Origin: an uncultured Prosthecobacter sp. | GTDB taxonomy: Bacteria > Verrucomicrobiota > Verrucomicrobiia > Verrucomicrobiales > Verrucomicrobiaceae | Assembly (NCBI GenBank): GCA_937941745.1 | Contig: CALDGV010000065.1 | Coordinates: 1-6,306, forward strand | Direction: 5' to 3' | DNA: 6,306 nucleotides | In this document: in pieces, positions 1-5,657 of the stretch | Numbering within the stretch: the first letter of the stretch is position 1 | How the letters are laid out: the number at the start of each line of letters is the position of its first letter | The notes under the pieces: generated by a model | Told to the model about the DNA's origin: nothing | Databases searched by the model: none | What the model saw: the letters and a program-made list of their open reading frames with translations, nothing else | Made by a program: the position numbers and the translations under genes

Positions 1-445
1 GGACGCCTTTGCCTTCGGTGTACTGACGGCGGACGATGTGGCCAGGGCCTTTCGGAGCCACCATGATCACGTTCACGTCCTTCGGCGGGACGACGGTCTT
101 GTAATGAATGGCAAAGCCGTGGGAGAAGAGGAGGGTTTTGCCCTTGCTCAGGTTCGGGGCGATGTCGTTCTTGTAAACGCCACCGATCTTGGTGTCCGGA
201 ACGGCCACAAAGATGACATCGGCAGCCTTCACGGCTTCAGCGGTGTCGAGAACCTTCAGGCCTTTTTCTTCAGCCACCTTGCGGCTCTTGGAGCCAGGAT
301 AGAGGCCGATGATGACTTTCACGCCGCTTTCCTTGAGGTTCAGGGCGTGGGCGTGGCCCTGGGAGCCGAAGCCGATGACGGCGCAGGTTTTGCCTTTCAG
401 CGGAGCCAGGCTGGCGTCCTTTTCAGTGTAGATTTTCGCGGGCAT
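1..445 (-). CDS. ilvC: Ketol-acid reductoisomerase, N-terminal part (cut by window edge)
   Basis: Cytoplasmic enzyme of valine, leucine and isoleucine synthesis. It uses NADPH and Mg2+ to isomerise and reduce acetolactate or acetohydroxybutyrate. The reverse strand gives 148 codons from an ATG at 445 and then runs off the left edge, so the all-alpha C-terminal domain is missing. The visible Rossmann domain begins [20 protein letters not shown] and has the dinucleotide loop [10 protein letters not shown] (residues 25-34). GSKS (51-54) fits the NADPH-phosphate loop, SHGFAIH (108-114) contains the catalytic His of the HGF motif, and APKGPGH (130-136) is a family signature. An in-frame stop lies 40 bases upstream of the ATG with no other start between, which fixes the start. 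No clear Shine-Dalgarno precedes it. It lies 90 bases downstream of the envelope transferase gene on the same strand. It may be co-transcribed with that gene or have its own promoter. The function is near certain. Confidence 0.97.
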   Translation of the reverse strand, partial: MPAKIYTEKDASLAPLKGKTCAVIGFGSQGHAHALNLKESGVKVIIGLYPGSKSRKVAEEKGLKVLDTAEAVKAADVIFVAVPDTKIGGVYKNDIAPNLSKGKTLLFSHGFAIHYKTVVPPKDVNVIMVAPKGPGHIVRRQYTEGKGV

Positions 446-535
446 GTGTTGGTTAGGGTCTGGATATGGGGCGCGGAGATTGGTTCATGCCCCCCCTGAG
501 GTCAAGGAGGAGTTGCCCGGCCTAGCCAAAGAGCC
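446..535. other. Intergenic spacer upstream of ilvC
   Basis: Ninety bases separate the stop of the EptA-like gene from the ilvC start, both on the minus strand. The only structure I see is a 3-bp GGC/GCC mini-palindrome at 519-527 and a run of seven C at 490-496. No T-tract follows on the minus strand, so I do not call a terminator, and no convincing -35/-10 pair is visible. Confidence 0.5.
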
Positions 536-2326
536 TTACTGGTTACCTGCGGCGGCGGGGCTGGAGGCGGGGTTTTGCGGGAACAGCGGCTGCCAGCCTT
601 TGCGCTTGCCGAGGGGGGCGATGGTGAGGTCGAAATCGCGGTGGCCCGAGCCATTTTCATCGCTCACCCAGCGCGGTCCGGGATCATAACCGGGGTGACT
701 CAGGCTTCTCTGCGGTCGGACCAGTGAGCATTCGATGCCGGCAAGATCGATGAGGGTGTCAAAGAGGTGTGCCCCTGAAAAGGGCGCATGCTGCCGACCT
801 GCAAGCAGCCTCGTCTGAGGCTCGCGCAGCCTGCGTATTTCTGGCGACAGCCAGATGAACATGGGCACATGGAGCACGTCCACGGAGTTGATGCCATGCG
901 CGAAGGGCATCATCAGCGCGCTGCCATCGTTCTCGCCATGGTCAGGCAGGAACGTGAAGGTTGCCGCAGCTCCTGCTTGAGACTCCAGCACCTGGATCAG
1001 CTGGTCGATGACATGGTCGGTGAACAGGATGGAGTTGTCATAAGAGTTCTGAAGATGAGTTTTCTGCTCTTCAGTCAGGCGCGGTTCATATTTGGCATTC
1101 ACACACAGGGATGGATCGGCTGGGAATCGGCCGAATTCAGGTGGGTAGCGGTCCACGTAGCGTGCGTGACTGCCCATGCTGTGGCAGATGATCAGCACCC
1201 GTGGCTCCTGCCGGGCCAGCAGATCGCGAACGGCAGGGATGAACTCGGTGTCGAGCGCGGAGGTGTAGCCGCCGCTGGAGGAGGCATCCAGCAGGCCGCT
1301 GAGAAAGCGTGCTTCATCAGCATCCTGGGCATAGAGGGAGCTGCTGGTTTCAAAGACACCGGCCTTCTTTTGAGTGCTGAGCCAGTAAACCTTGTAGCCA
1401 GCCTCACGGAAGACATTCAGCAGGCTCGGGCTGTGGGGGGCGGCGGGGTGGCAGGTGGCATCCCGGCCGGTCAGCAGCATGGGGACGCTGAGGCTGGTGT
1501 AGCTGGCGGGCGAAACCACATCCGTGAAGTCCAGAAGACTGCTCCCGCGGGCATCAAGCTTGGGCGACGTGATGCGCGCATAGCCATGTCTGGAAAAATT
1601 GGCATATCGACAGGTTTCCCCAAGCATCAGCAGATGGATCTGCCGGTGATTTTCCAGGTTGGGAGCCCTTTGGACGGTGAAGCTGTGCTGCAGGGAGTTT
1701 CGGCGGACCAGTTTCTGACGGGCTTCCCGGCATTTCCAGGCACCGATGCCAATGGAGAAGGGGAATGTCTTCTCCAGGCGCTTGAAGGAAGGTTCCAGGC
1801 CATGCGGCAAGCCGATCATGGAGGTTTCGGTGATAGGCAGCAGCAGCGCCAGCGTGCCGATGCCGGCCTTTTCCAGGCCCTGGAACTGGAAATTGGCTGG
1901 CACCCAGCGCCGAACCATCCAGCGCAGTCCCAGAATCAAAAGCGGGGCCGTGATGAGGGCGAGAGCGATGCCTGCGGCGAATTCGCGGAACTCGGCATCG
2001 TTGGCCTCGATCAAGAGCAGCAGAGCCCATTCCGAGGGCTGGTAGCCGGTGGTGAGGACAAAAGCCGCCGCCGCCGGCACCAAAACACCCACTGGAAGGC
2101 AAAGCTTCAGCCAAGTTTGCAGCCTTCCGCCGAGGATGGCGGGCAGCAGGAGCAGCGCGGCTCCCTGTATGAGCAACATCACTGCCAGTGCTCTTTGTGA
2201 ACCTGCCATCAGCACCGCGCAGAGATTGGGCAGCGTGAGAATCAGCAGGATGAGCATCAGCCTCAGCCAGATGATCCCACGTCTGGCGGGAGGGGAGCTG
2301 GGGGCAGATGGACATTCCGGAGACAT
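536..2326 (-). CDS. Membrane phosphoethanolamine transferase-like enzyme (EptA / sulfatase family)
   Basis: Likely an inner-membrane enzyme of the alkaline-phosphatase superfamily that transfers phosphoethanolamine to a lipid A, core sugar or other glycan acceptor on the periplasmic side. It has 596 residues. About five hydrophobic segments come first (roughly 17-40, 45-65, 71-91, 116-137 and 154-173), then a soluble catalytic domain from about 229. Visible family motifs are GETCR (236-240, metal-ligand Glu237), NFSRHGYARITSP (243-255), SYTSLSVP (275-282, predicted nucleophile Thr277), CHSMGSHARYVDRYPPEF (381-398), SYDNSILFTD (428-437), PDHGEN (461-466, metal ligands Asp462 and His463) and FAHG (475-478, His477). 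A TGA lies directly before the ATG, so no longer start exists. The nearest GGAGG (2346-2350) is 19 bases away, farther than usual. It follows the kinase-like gene by 50 bases on the same strand and probably shares its transcript. The family call is strong. The acceptor is unknown, and no EptA, EptB or EptC subtype can be assigned. Confidence 0.9.
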   Translation of the reverse strand: MSPECPSAPSSPPARRGIIWLRLMLILLILTLPNLCAVLMAGSQRALAVMLLIQGAALLLLPAILGGRLQTWLKLCLPVGVLVPAAAAFVLTTGYQPSEWALLLLIEANDAEFREFAAGIALALITAPLLILGLRWMVRRWVPANFQFQGLEKAGIGTLALLLPITETSMIGLPHGLEPSFKRLEKTFPFSIGIGAWKCREARQKLVRRNSLQHSFTVQRAPNLENHRQIHLLMLGETCRYANFSRHGYARITSPKLDARGSSLLDFTDVVSPASYTSLSVPMLLTGRDATCHPAAPHSPSLLNVFREAGYKVYWLSTQKKAGVFETSSSLYAQDADEARFLSGLLDASSSGGYTSALDTEFIPAVRDLLARQEPRVLIICHSMGSHARYVDRYPPEFGRFPADPSLCVNAKYEPRLTEEQKTHLQNSYDNSILFTDHVIDQLIQVLESQAGAAATFTFLPDHGENDGSALMMPFAHGINSVDVLHVPMFIWLSPEIRRLREPQTRLLAGRQHAPFSGAHLFDTLIDLAGIECSLVRPQRSLSHPGYDPGPRWVSDENGSGHRDFDLTIAPLGKRKGWQPLFPQNPASSPAAAGNQ

Positions 2327-2364
2327 TCACCAACGATAAAGGCCGCCTCCGTGCCGGGCAATGC

Positions 2365-2377
2365 GGATTCCCAATCC
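2365..2377 (-). other. Short perfect hairpin directly after the kinase-like gene
   Basis: GGATT (2365-2369) and AATCC (2373-2377) form a perfect 5-bp inverted repeat with a 3-base loop. It touches the TGA of the kinase-like gene (2378-2380) within the 50-base gap before the EptA-like start. No T-run follows on the minus strand, so it is not a standard terminator. It could help protect a processed end or modulate coupling, or be chance. The structure is seen directly; any role is a guess. Confidence 0.25.
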
Positions 2378-3283
2378 TCACAAATCGTCGTCCGAAACGA
2401 GGGCAAAAGGATCGCCGCCAAGGCGTGCGCGGCCTTCCCGCCAGGCTCGGGCATCGGTCACGGCTTCTTTGAGGTGGCGGTCGGTTTCAATCATGCCCGG
2501 GGGCAGCGGAGCCAGAAGGGCATCAATGATGCAGGGGCTGCCATCCGGCTCCCGCATGATGTTGCCAGGATGGAGGTCGCTCATCACCCAGGCCTGATCA
2601 TGCAGCCAGAGCACCCAGACATGACGCCGGAAGCGGGCTTTGCAGGGCACGGCCTTCACTCTGTCCACCGCCGCGAGGCGGTCTGCCTCCAGGTCGTCGT
2701 GAGGGAAGGCCAGGGGCTGCTTGACCACCAGGTAGTCCCCCTGATCGTCAATGCCGACAATTTCGGTCGGGTGTGCCCCGGCATCATGCAGGATCATCAG
2801 CTTTTCCAGGGTTTCGGCCAGCACGGCATCCCGCACCGTCATTTCAAACCCTTGGTCATCGGCCAGACGCTCGATTTCAAAGGTCTTGCCGAGCCCTCCG
2901 CAGGAATGCAGGGGGAAGAGCTTGTAAACCACCTGCCAGTCCTGATCCATGAAGGGGCTGGCCTCAGCGCCTGTCTTCAGCGGGATCAGGGTTTTGCTGA
3001 CAAGCATGCCATCCGCATCCCGGGCAAGGCCCAGGCCTTCCAGGCGGATCAGCGGGACGGCCCATTCCCTGGCTCTTGTGGCAACAAGGGCTGCCCAAAC
3101 ATCAGGCGTAAGCGATTGCCTGGATGGAGTGAGTCGAGCTGCTTCCTGGAGGCCTTTCGCTCGGAGTCGGTTAAGGGCAGAGCAAGCTGATCGTTCGTCT
3201 TCGCTGGTGAGCGCACCCGCGAGGCAGGTTTCGCGTCCGGTGCGGAAGTCGAATTGGGTTTGCGTGGGGAAGAGTCCATTCAC
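2378..3283 (-). CDS. Kinase-fold protein resembling the polyvalent-protein kinase domain
   Basis: A 301-residue soluble protein with no signal peptide or membrane span. The second half looks like a small protein-kinase/APH-fold domain. VVYKLF (118-123) offers the ATP-binding Lys121, and AETLEKL (156-162) a possible helix-C Glu157. HPTEIVGIDDQGDYLVVKQP (171-190) resembles the hinge region of polyvalent-protein kinases. SDLHPGN (235-241) supplies the catalytic Asp236 and Asn241, and CIIDALLAPLPP (251-262) the metal-binding Asp254. Residues 1-70 match nothing I recognise. The start is GTG at 3283: the frame is open back to a TGA at 3320-3322 but has no other start codon, and the next internal Met is residue 93. 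No clear Shine-Dalgarno is visible. It precedes the EptA-like gene by 50 bases, so a joint envelope role is conceivable but untested. The substrate could be a protein, a sugar or a small molecule. The kinase fold is likely; the activity is inferred from motifs only. Confidence 0.75.
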   Translation of the reverse strand: MNGLFPTQTQFDFRTGRETCLAGALTSEDERSACSALNRLRAKGLQEAARLTPSRQSLTPDVWAALVATRAREWAVPLIRLEGLGLARDADGMLVSKTLIPLKTGAEASPFMDQDWQVVYKLFPLHSCGGLGKTFEIERLADDQGFEMTVRDAVLAETLEKLMILHDAGAHPTEIVGIDDQGDYLVVKQPLAFPHDDLEADRLAAVDRVKAVPCKARFRRHVWVLWLHDQAWVMSDLHPGNIMREPDGSPCIIDALLAPLPPGMIETDRHLKEAVTDARAWREGRARLGGDPFALVSDDDL

Positions 3284-3378
3284 TGAGCAGGGTGAAAGTG
3301 GTGCAGCATCGGCTGGCGATCAAATCAGAGGGTGGAAAACTTGTTCACAACCCTTCAAAAACAGCATTGAAAAAGTGA

Positions 3379-3424
3379 CCACGGCTGCGGTAGTAAGCCC
3401 TCGGCGCACAAGATCGAGCCGTGG
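3379..3424 (+). repeat. Inverted repeat in the ccoP leader
   Basis: CCACGGCT (3379-3386) and AGCCGTGG (3417-3424) are perfect 8-base inverted copies separated by 30 bases. The spacer holds a nested 3-bp GCC/GGC hairpin (3397-3405). It lies about 70 bases before the ccoP start, so it could be a leader-RNA stem or a dyad for a regulator. The repeat is directly visible; the function is unknown. Confidence 0.4.
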
Positions 3425-3446
3425 ATGAGCAAGGTCGGAGGAGCAA

Positions 3447-3469
3447 GAGGAAGGGGGCTGCCCTTCTTT
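3447..3469 (+). repeat. Purine/pyrimidine hairpin just upstream of ccoP
   Basis: GAAGGG (3450-3455) pairs perfectly with CCCTTC (3461-3466) around the 5-base loop GGCTG. Three more pairs (3447-3449 with 3467-3469, two of them G-U) would extend the stem to nine. It ends 24 bases before the ccoP ATG, within a purine-rich stretch that also contains the GGAGGAG-like run at 3437-3443. A role in ccoP translation or mRNA stability is possible but not shown. Confidence 0.35.
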
Positions 3470-3493
3470 GCCCTGAAGCGTCTCCCAACTTCC

Positions 3494-4087
3494 ATGAACA
3501 ACAACAAATCCACAGACAAAGGTCCGGTCCTGCGAGACCACACCTACGACGGCATTCAGGAGTATGATCAAAAGCTGCCAAACTGGTGGCTGGGCACATG
3601 GTACATCACCATGGTCTGGTTTGTGATCGCCTGGGTGGCCTATTACCAGCTCGGCCTGGGAACTTCTGACACGAGCCAGGTGGATCAGGCGATGGCCAAG
3701 ATCGCCGACATCCAGAAAAAGGAACTGGAGCTGATCAATGATGACAAGCTTTGGGAGATGTCCAAGGATGCCAAAATCGTCGAGGCAGGTGCCGCCACTT
3801 ATGCCACGACCTGCGTGGCCTGCCATGCGCCTGACATGAGCGCACATCTGGCAGGAGCCAAGCTGCCCGGCCTTCCTCTGAACGACAAGGAGTGGAAGCA
3901 TGGCAACAATCCCACGCAGATCCTCAACATCGTGCGCAAAGGCGCGCCGGACGTCACCAAGGGCATGCCACCCTGGGAGCCTCAGCTGGGCCTTCAGCGT
4001 GTGATCGAAGTCGTGGCCTTCATCCTCAGCAAGCATGAGAAGGGAGAGCCTTTCACCATGGCTGCGGATTCTCCGTTGAAGAAATAA
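3494..4087 (+). CDS. ccoP: cbb3-type cytochrome c oxidase subunit III, single-heme form
   Basis: Membrane-anchored cytochrome c that passes electrons to the CcoO/CcoN core of a high-affinity cbb3 oxidase. It has 197 residues. A short cytoplasmic tail leads to YDGIQEYDQKLPNWWLGTWY (18-37), the hallmark CcoP entry into the membrane. One membrane span (about 36-56), a charged linker and a periplasmic cytochrome c domain follow. The heme site is CVACH (107-111), and KGMPPW (156-161) supplies the likely axial Met158. LPLNDKEWKHGNNPTQI (127-143) matches the CcoP heme-domain pattern. Canonical CcoP is around 300 residues with two CXXCH motifs; the second is absent here. I chose ATG 3494 because homology begins just after it. 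The in-frame ATG at 3425 would add 23 residues unlike any CcoP N-terminus. ccoG follows after 24 bases. No ccoN or ccoO lies upstream, so the catalytic subunits must be encoded elsewhere. Confidence 0.88.
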   Translation: MNNNKSTDKGPVLRDHTYDGIQEYDQKLPNWWLGTWYITMVWFVIAWVAYYQLGLGTSDTSQVDQAMAKIADIQKKELELINDDKLWEMSKDAKIVEAGAATYATTCVACHAPDMSAHLAGAKLPGLPLNDKEWKHGNNPTQILNIVRKGAPDVTKGMPPWEPQLGLQRVIEVVAFILSKHEKGEPFTMAADSPLKK

Positions 4088-4099
4088 TGCCACACCCTT

Positions 4100-4104
4100 A
4101 AGGG
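4100..4104 (+). promoter_or_regulatory. Ribosome binding site of ccoG
   Basis: AAGGG lies 7 bases before the ATG at 4112, in the short gap after the ccoP stop. It is the clearest Shine-Dalgarno match in the window and supports the chosen ccoG start. Confidence 0.5.
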
Positions 4105-4111
4105 CTCTTTC

Positions 4112-5533
4112 ATGAACACGCCGACGCTGGAAACTCTCTCGAGCATTCACTCTGATGGTTCGAGGAAGTTCATCCACCCGGCGGACGTGAAGGGGCGTTT
4201 CACGTCCTTGCGTCGGGCGGCAGGTGCCTTGCTGCTGCTGATCTACATCGCGCTGCCCTGGATTCCCATCAACGGCTACCCTGCGGTGTTTCTGGATGTC
4301 CAGGAGCGCCGCTTTCATTTCATGGGGCTCACCCTGGCCACCCAGGATCTCTGGGTGGGGTTTTTCCTGATCACCGGGCTGGCCTTCTCCCTGTTTTACA
4401 TCACCGCGCTCTTTGGCAGGCTCTGGTGTGGCTGGACCTGCCCTTACACGGTATTCATGGAGCACGTGTACCGCCGTATCGAACGTCTGATCGACGGCGA
4501 TGCCACCGCCCGTCGCCGGCTGGAGGATGCTCCCTGGAGCGCTGGTAAAATGGCGAGGCGTGTGATCAAGCATGGCATCTTTGTCCTCGTCTCGGCGGTC
4601 ATCGCGCACATCTTCCTTAGCTACTTCGTCTCGATCAAAAGGCTGTATCAGATGATGCAGGGTCCTCCCACTGAGCACCTGCTTGCCTTTGGCGTGGTGA
4701 CCTTCCTCACGGGAGCACTCTATTTTTCCTTCAGCTGGTTCCGTGAGCAGTTCTGCATCATCCTCTGCCCGTATGGACGTCTGCAGTCCGCACTGACTGA
4801 CGATCACAGCGTCGTCATCGGCTATGACAAGCAGCGTGGGGAGCCCCGCGGAAAGGCCGGCAGCACTACCGGTTCCTGCATTGACTGCCGACGCTGCGTG
4901 CAGGTCTGCCCCACCGGCATCGACATCCGGAATGGTCTCCAGCTTGAATGCATTGGCTGCGCTGCCTGCGTGGATGCCTGTGACGACATCATGACCAAGC
5001 TGAAGCGCCCGACAGGCCTTGTGCGCTACGATTCCTATGTCGGGCTTCACGGTGGGAAAACAAAGTTGATCCGGCCCCGCACCATCTTTTACACCTTCAT
5101 GCTTCTCGCGGGGGTGGCCGCCTTTGGTTTCGCCAGCACGCGCATCTCACCCCTGCGTGCCAGTGCTGTCCGCATGATCGGCGCTCCCTTCTACATCGCG
5201 GATGGAATCGTCCGGAACCAGTTCCTGGTTCGAGTGATCAACAAGCGGAACGAGCCTTCAAGCTACAGGCTGGAACTGGTGGGAAATCTGCCCCAGGAAC
5301 TCAAGGCCACAGGCCTGGACCAGGTCCTGGAACTGGGCCCGCTGGGTGAGGAGCAGAAGACACTGGTCCTTTCCCTTCCTGAGAAGGCCTTCGAAAAATC
5401 CTTCAAAGTTCAAGTCAAGGTCACCGATGCCGGGCGCGGTGACAGCATGACGACACGCGTCATGGAGTTCCTCGGTCCCGATCCACGCCTCCGCTCCAAT
5501 GCGACTCTCGATCCGAAAGCTTTTCTTCAATAA
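4112..5533 (+). CDS. ccoG: cbb3 oxidase assembly protein CcoG/FixG (membrane iron-sulfur Cu(II) reductase)
   Basis: Inner-membrane polyferredoxin of the FixG/RdxA family. The family is linked to reducing Cu(II) to Cu(I) for the Cu centre of cbb3 oxidase. Its 473 residues are close to the usual family length. Residues 20-32 (FIHPADVKGRFTS) are the typical FixG lead-in. Membrane spans lie at about 36-53, 80-101, 153-173, 188-206 and 325-343. Two membrane-edge CXXXCP motifs, CGWTCP (106-111) and CIILCP (215-220), are the residues proposed for copper handling. Two [4Fe-4S] sites follow: C256, C259, C262 and C266, then C280, C283, C286 and C290. The C-terminal 100 or so residues (about 366-470) form the periplasmic immunoglobulin-like FixG domain. 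It starts 24 bases after ccoP, and its last 35 bases overlap the small membrane ORF. All key residues are intact. Confidence 0.96.
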   Translation: MNTPTLETLSSIHSDGSRKFIHPADVKGRFTSLRRAAGALLLLIYIALPWIPINGYPAVFLDVQERRFHFMGLTLATQDLWVGFFLITGLAFSLFYITALFGRLWCGWTCPYTVFMEHVYRRIERLIDGDATARRRLEDAPWSAGKMARRVIKHGIFVLVSAVIAHIFLSYFVSIKRLYQMMQGPPTEHLLAFGVVTFLTGALYFSFSWFREQFCIILCPYGRLQSALTDDHSVVIGYDKQRGEPRGKAGSTTGSCIDCRRCVQVCPTGIDIRNGLQLECIGCAACVDACDDIMTKLKRPTGLVRYDSYVGLHGGKTKLIRPRTIFYTFMLLAGVAAFGFASTRISPLRASAVRMIGAPFYIADGIVRNQFLVRVINKRNEPSSYRLELVGNLPQELKATGLDQVLELGPLGEEQKTLVLSLPEKAFEKSFKVQVKVTDAGRGDSMTTRVMEFLGPDPRLRSNATLDPKAFLQ

Positions 5534-5657
5534 GCCCTGGTTGCTTCCGGTGCTCGCCTTTCTGGGTTTCGTCGCCCTGTGGGTGGCCTTCATTTTCTTT
5601 GCCGTGCAGAACAAGCCTCAGGAGGTGAAGCGCGTCTCGCTCCAGCAGAAGGCATGA
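5499..5657 (+). CDS. Small single-span membrane protein (52 aa), possible CcoH-position protein
   Basis: A 52-codon ORF that begins inside the end of ccoG (ATG 5499, 35-base overlap in another frame) and ends at TGA 5655-5657. The start MRLSIRKLFFNKPWL is basic. One strong hydrophobic segment (about 14-35, rich in L, F, V, A and W) follows, then a short polar tail, QNKPQEVKRVSLQQKA. Support for it being real comes from the clean membrane-protein composition, from filling the gap between ccoG and the next gene, and from its stop overlapping that gene's ATG. In many cbb3 loci the gene after ccoG is ccoH/fixH, a longer protein with an N-terminal span and a periplasmic domain. This one keeps only the span, so it could be a reduced CcoH, a CcoQ/CcoS-like peptide or a new subunit. 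The basic N-terminus suggests N-in topology, though the tail is also basic. Identity unknown. Confidence 0.72.
   Translation: MRLSIRKLFFNKPWLLPVLAFLGFVALWVAFIFFAVQNKPQEVKRVSLQQKA

Larger units (their letters stand above)
3284..3493. promoter_or_regulatory. Divergent control region between kinase-like gene and ccoP
   Basis: This 210-base gap is the only place where transcription must start in both directions. It contains an AT-richer pocket (about 3338-3378) within GC-rich surroundings. Inside the pocket, TTGT-TC-ACAA (3341-3350) is a short palindrome, and TTCAA (3354-3358) pairs with TTGAA (3367-3371) across 8 bases. TTGTTC at 3341 could be a -35, but the matching -10 (about 3364-3370) is poor. 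I looked for an FNR/Anr box (TTGAT-N4-ATCAA), common before cbb3 genes, and found only a half site, GATCAA at 3318-3323. The right half carries two hairpins, annotated separately. The promoter assignment rests on gene arrangement and is not a motif match. Confidence 0.45.

Noticed and set aside
38..499. Open frame of 153 codons on the plus strand
   Set aside because: It is the antisense shadow of ilvC, whose identity on the minus strand is unambiguous.
519..527. GGC-CTA-GCC palindrome after the EptA-like gene as a terminator
   Set aside because: The stem is only 3 bp and no T-tract follows on the minus strand.
788..2200. Open frame of 470 codons on the plus strand
   Set aside because: It lies antisense to the EptA-like gene, whose motifs are intact. 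Its translation shows no domain and is rich in Gly, Gln and Ala, as expected for an antisense frame of GC-rich DNA.
1554..2381. Open frame of 275 codons on the minus strand overlapping the EptA-like gene
   Set aside because: It is in another frame of the same strand and lacks hydrophobic segments or family motifs. The 596-residue frame accounts for the region.
2351..3190. Open frame of 279 codons on the plus strand
   Set aside because: It is antisense to the kinase-like gene and has no recognisable motif. The kinase frame has an ordered set of catalytic motifs.
3318..3323. FNR/Anr-type oxygen-control box upstream of ccoP
   Set aside because: Only a GATCAA half site is present. The expected TTGA half at the correct spacing is missing.
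3320..5050. Open frame of 576 codons on the minus strand
   Set aside because: It runs antisense through ccoP and most of ccoG, both firmly identified. The His/Asp/Gly-rich translation has no recognisable family, so it is a compositional shadow.
5258..5614. Open frame of 118 codons on the minus strand across the end of ccoG
   Set aside because: It is antisense to the immunoglobulin-like domain of ccoG and to the small ORF, with no recognisable features.
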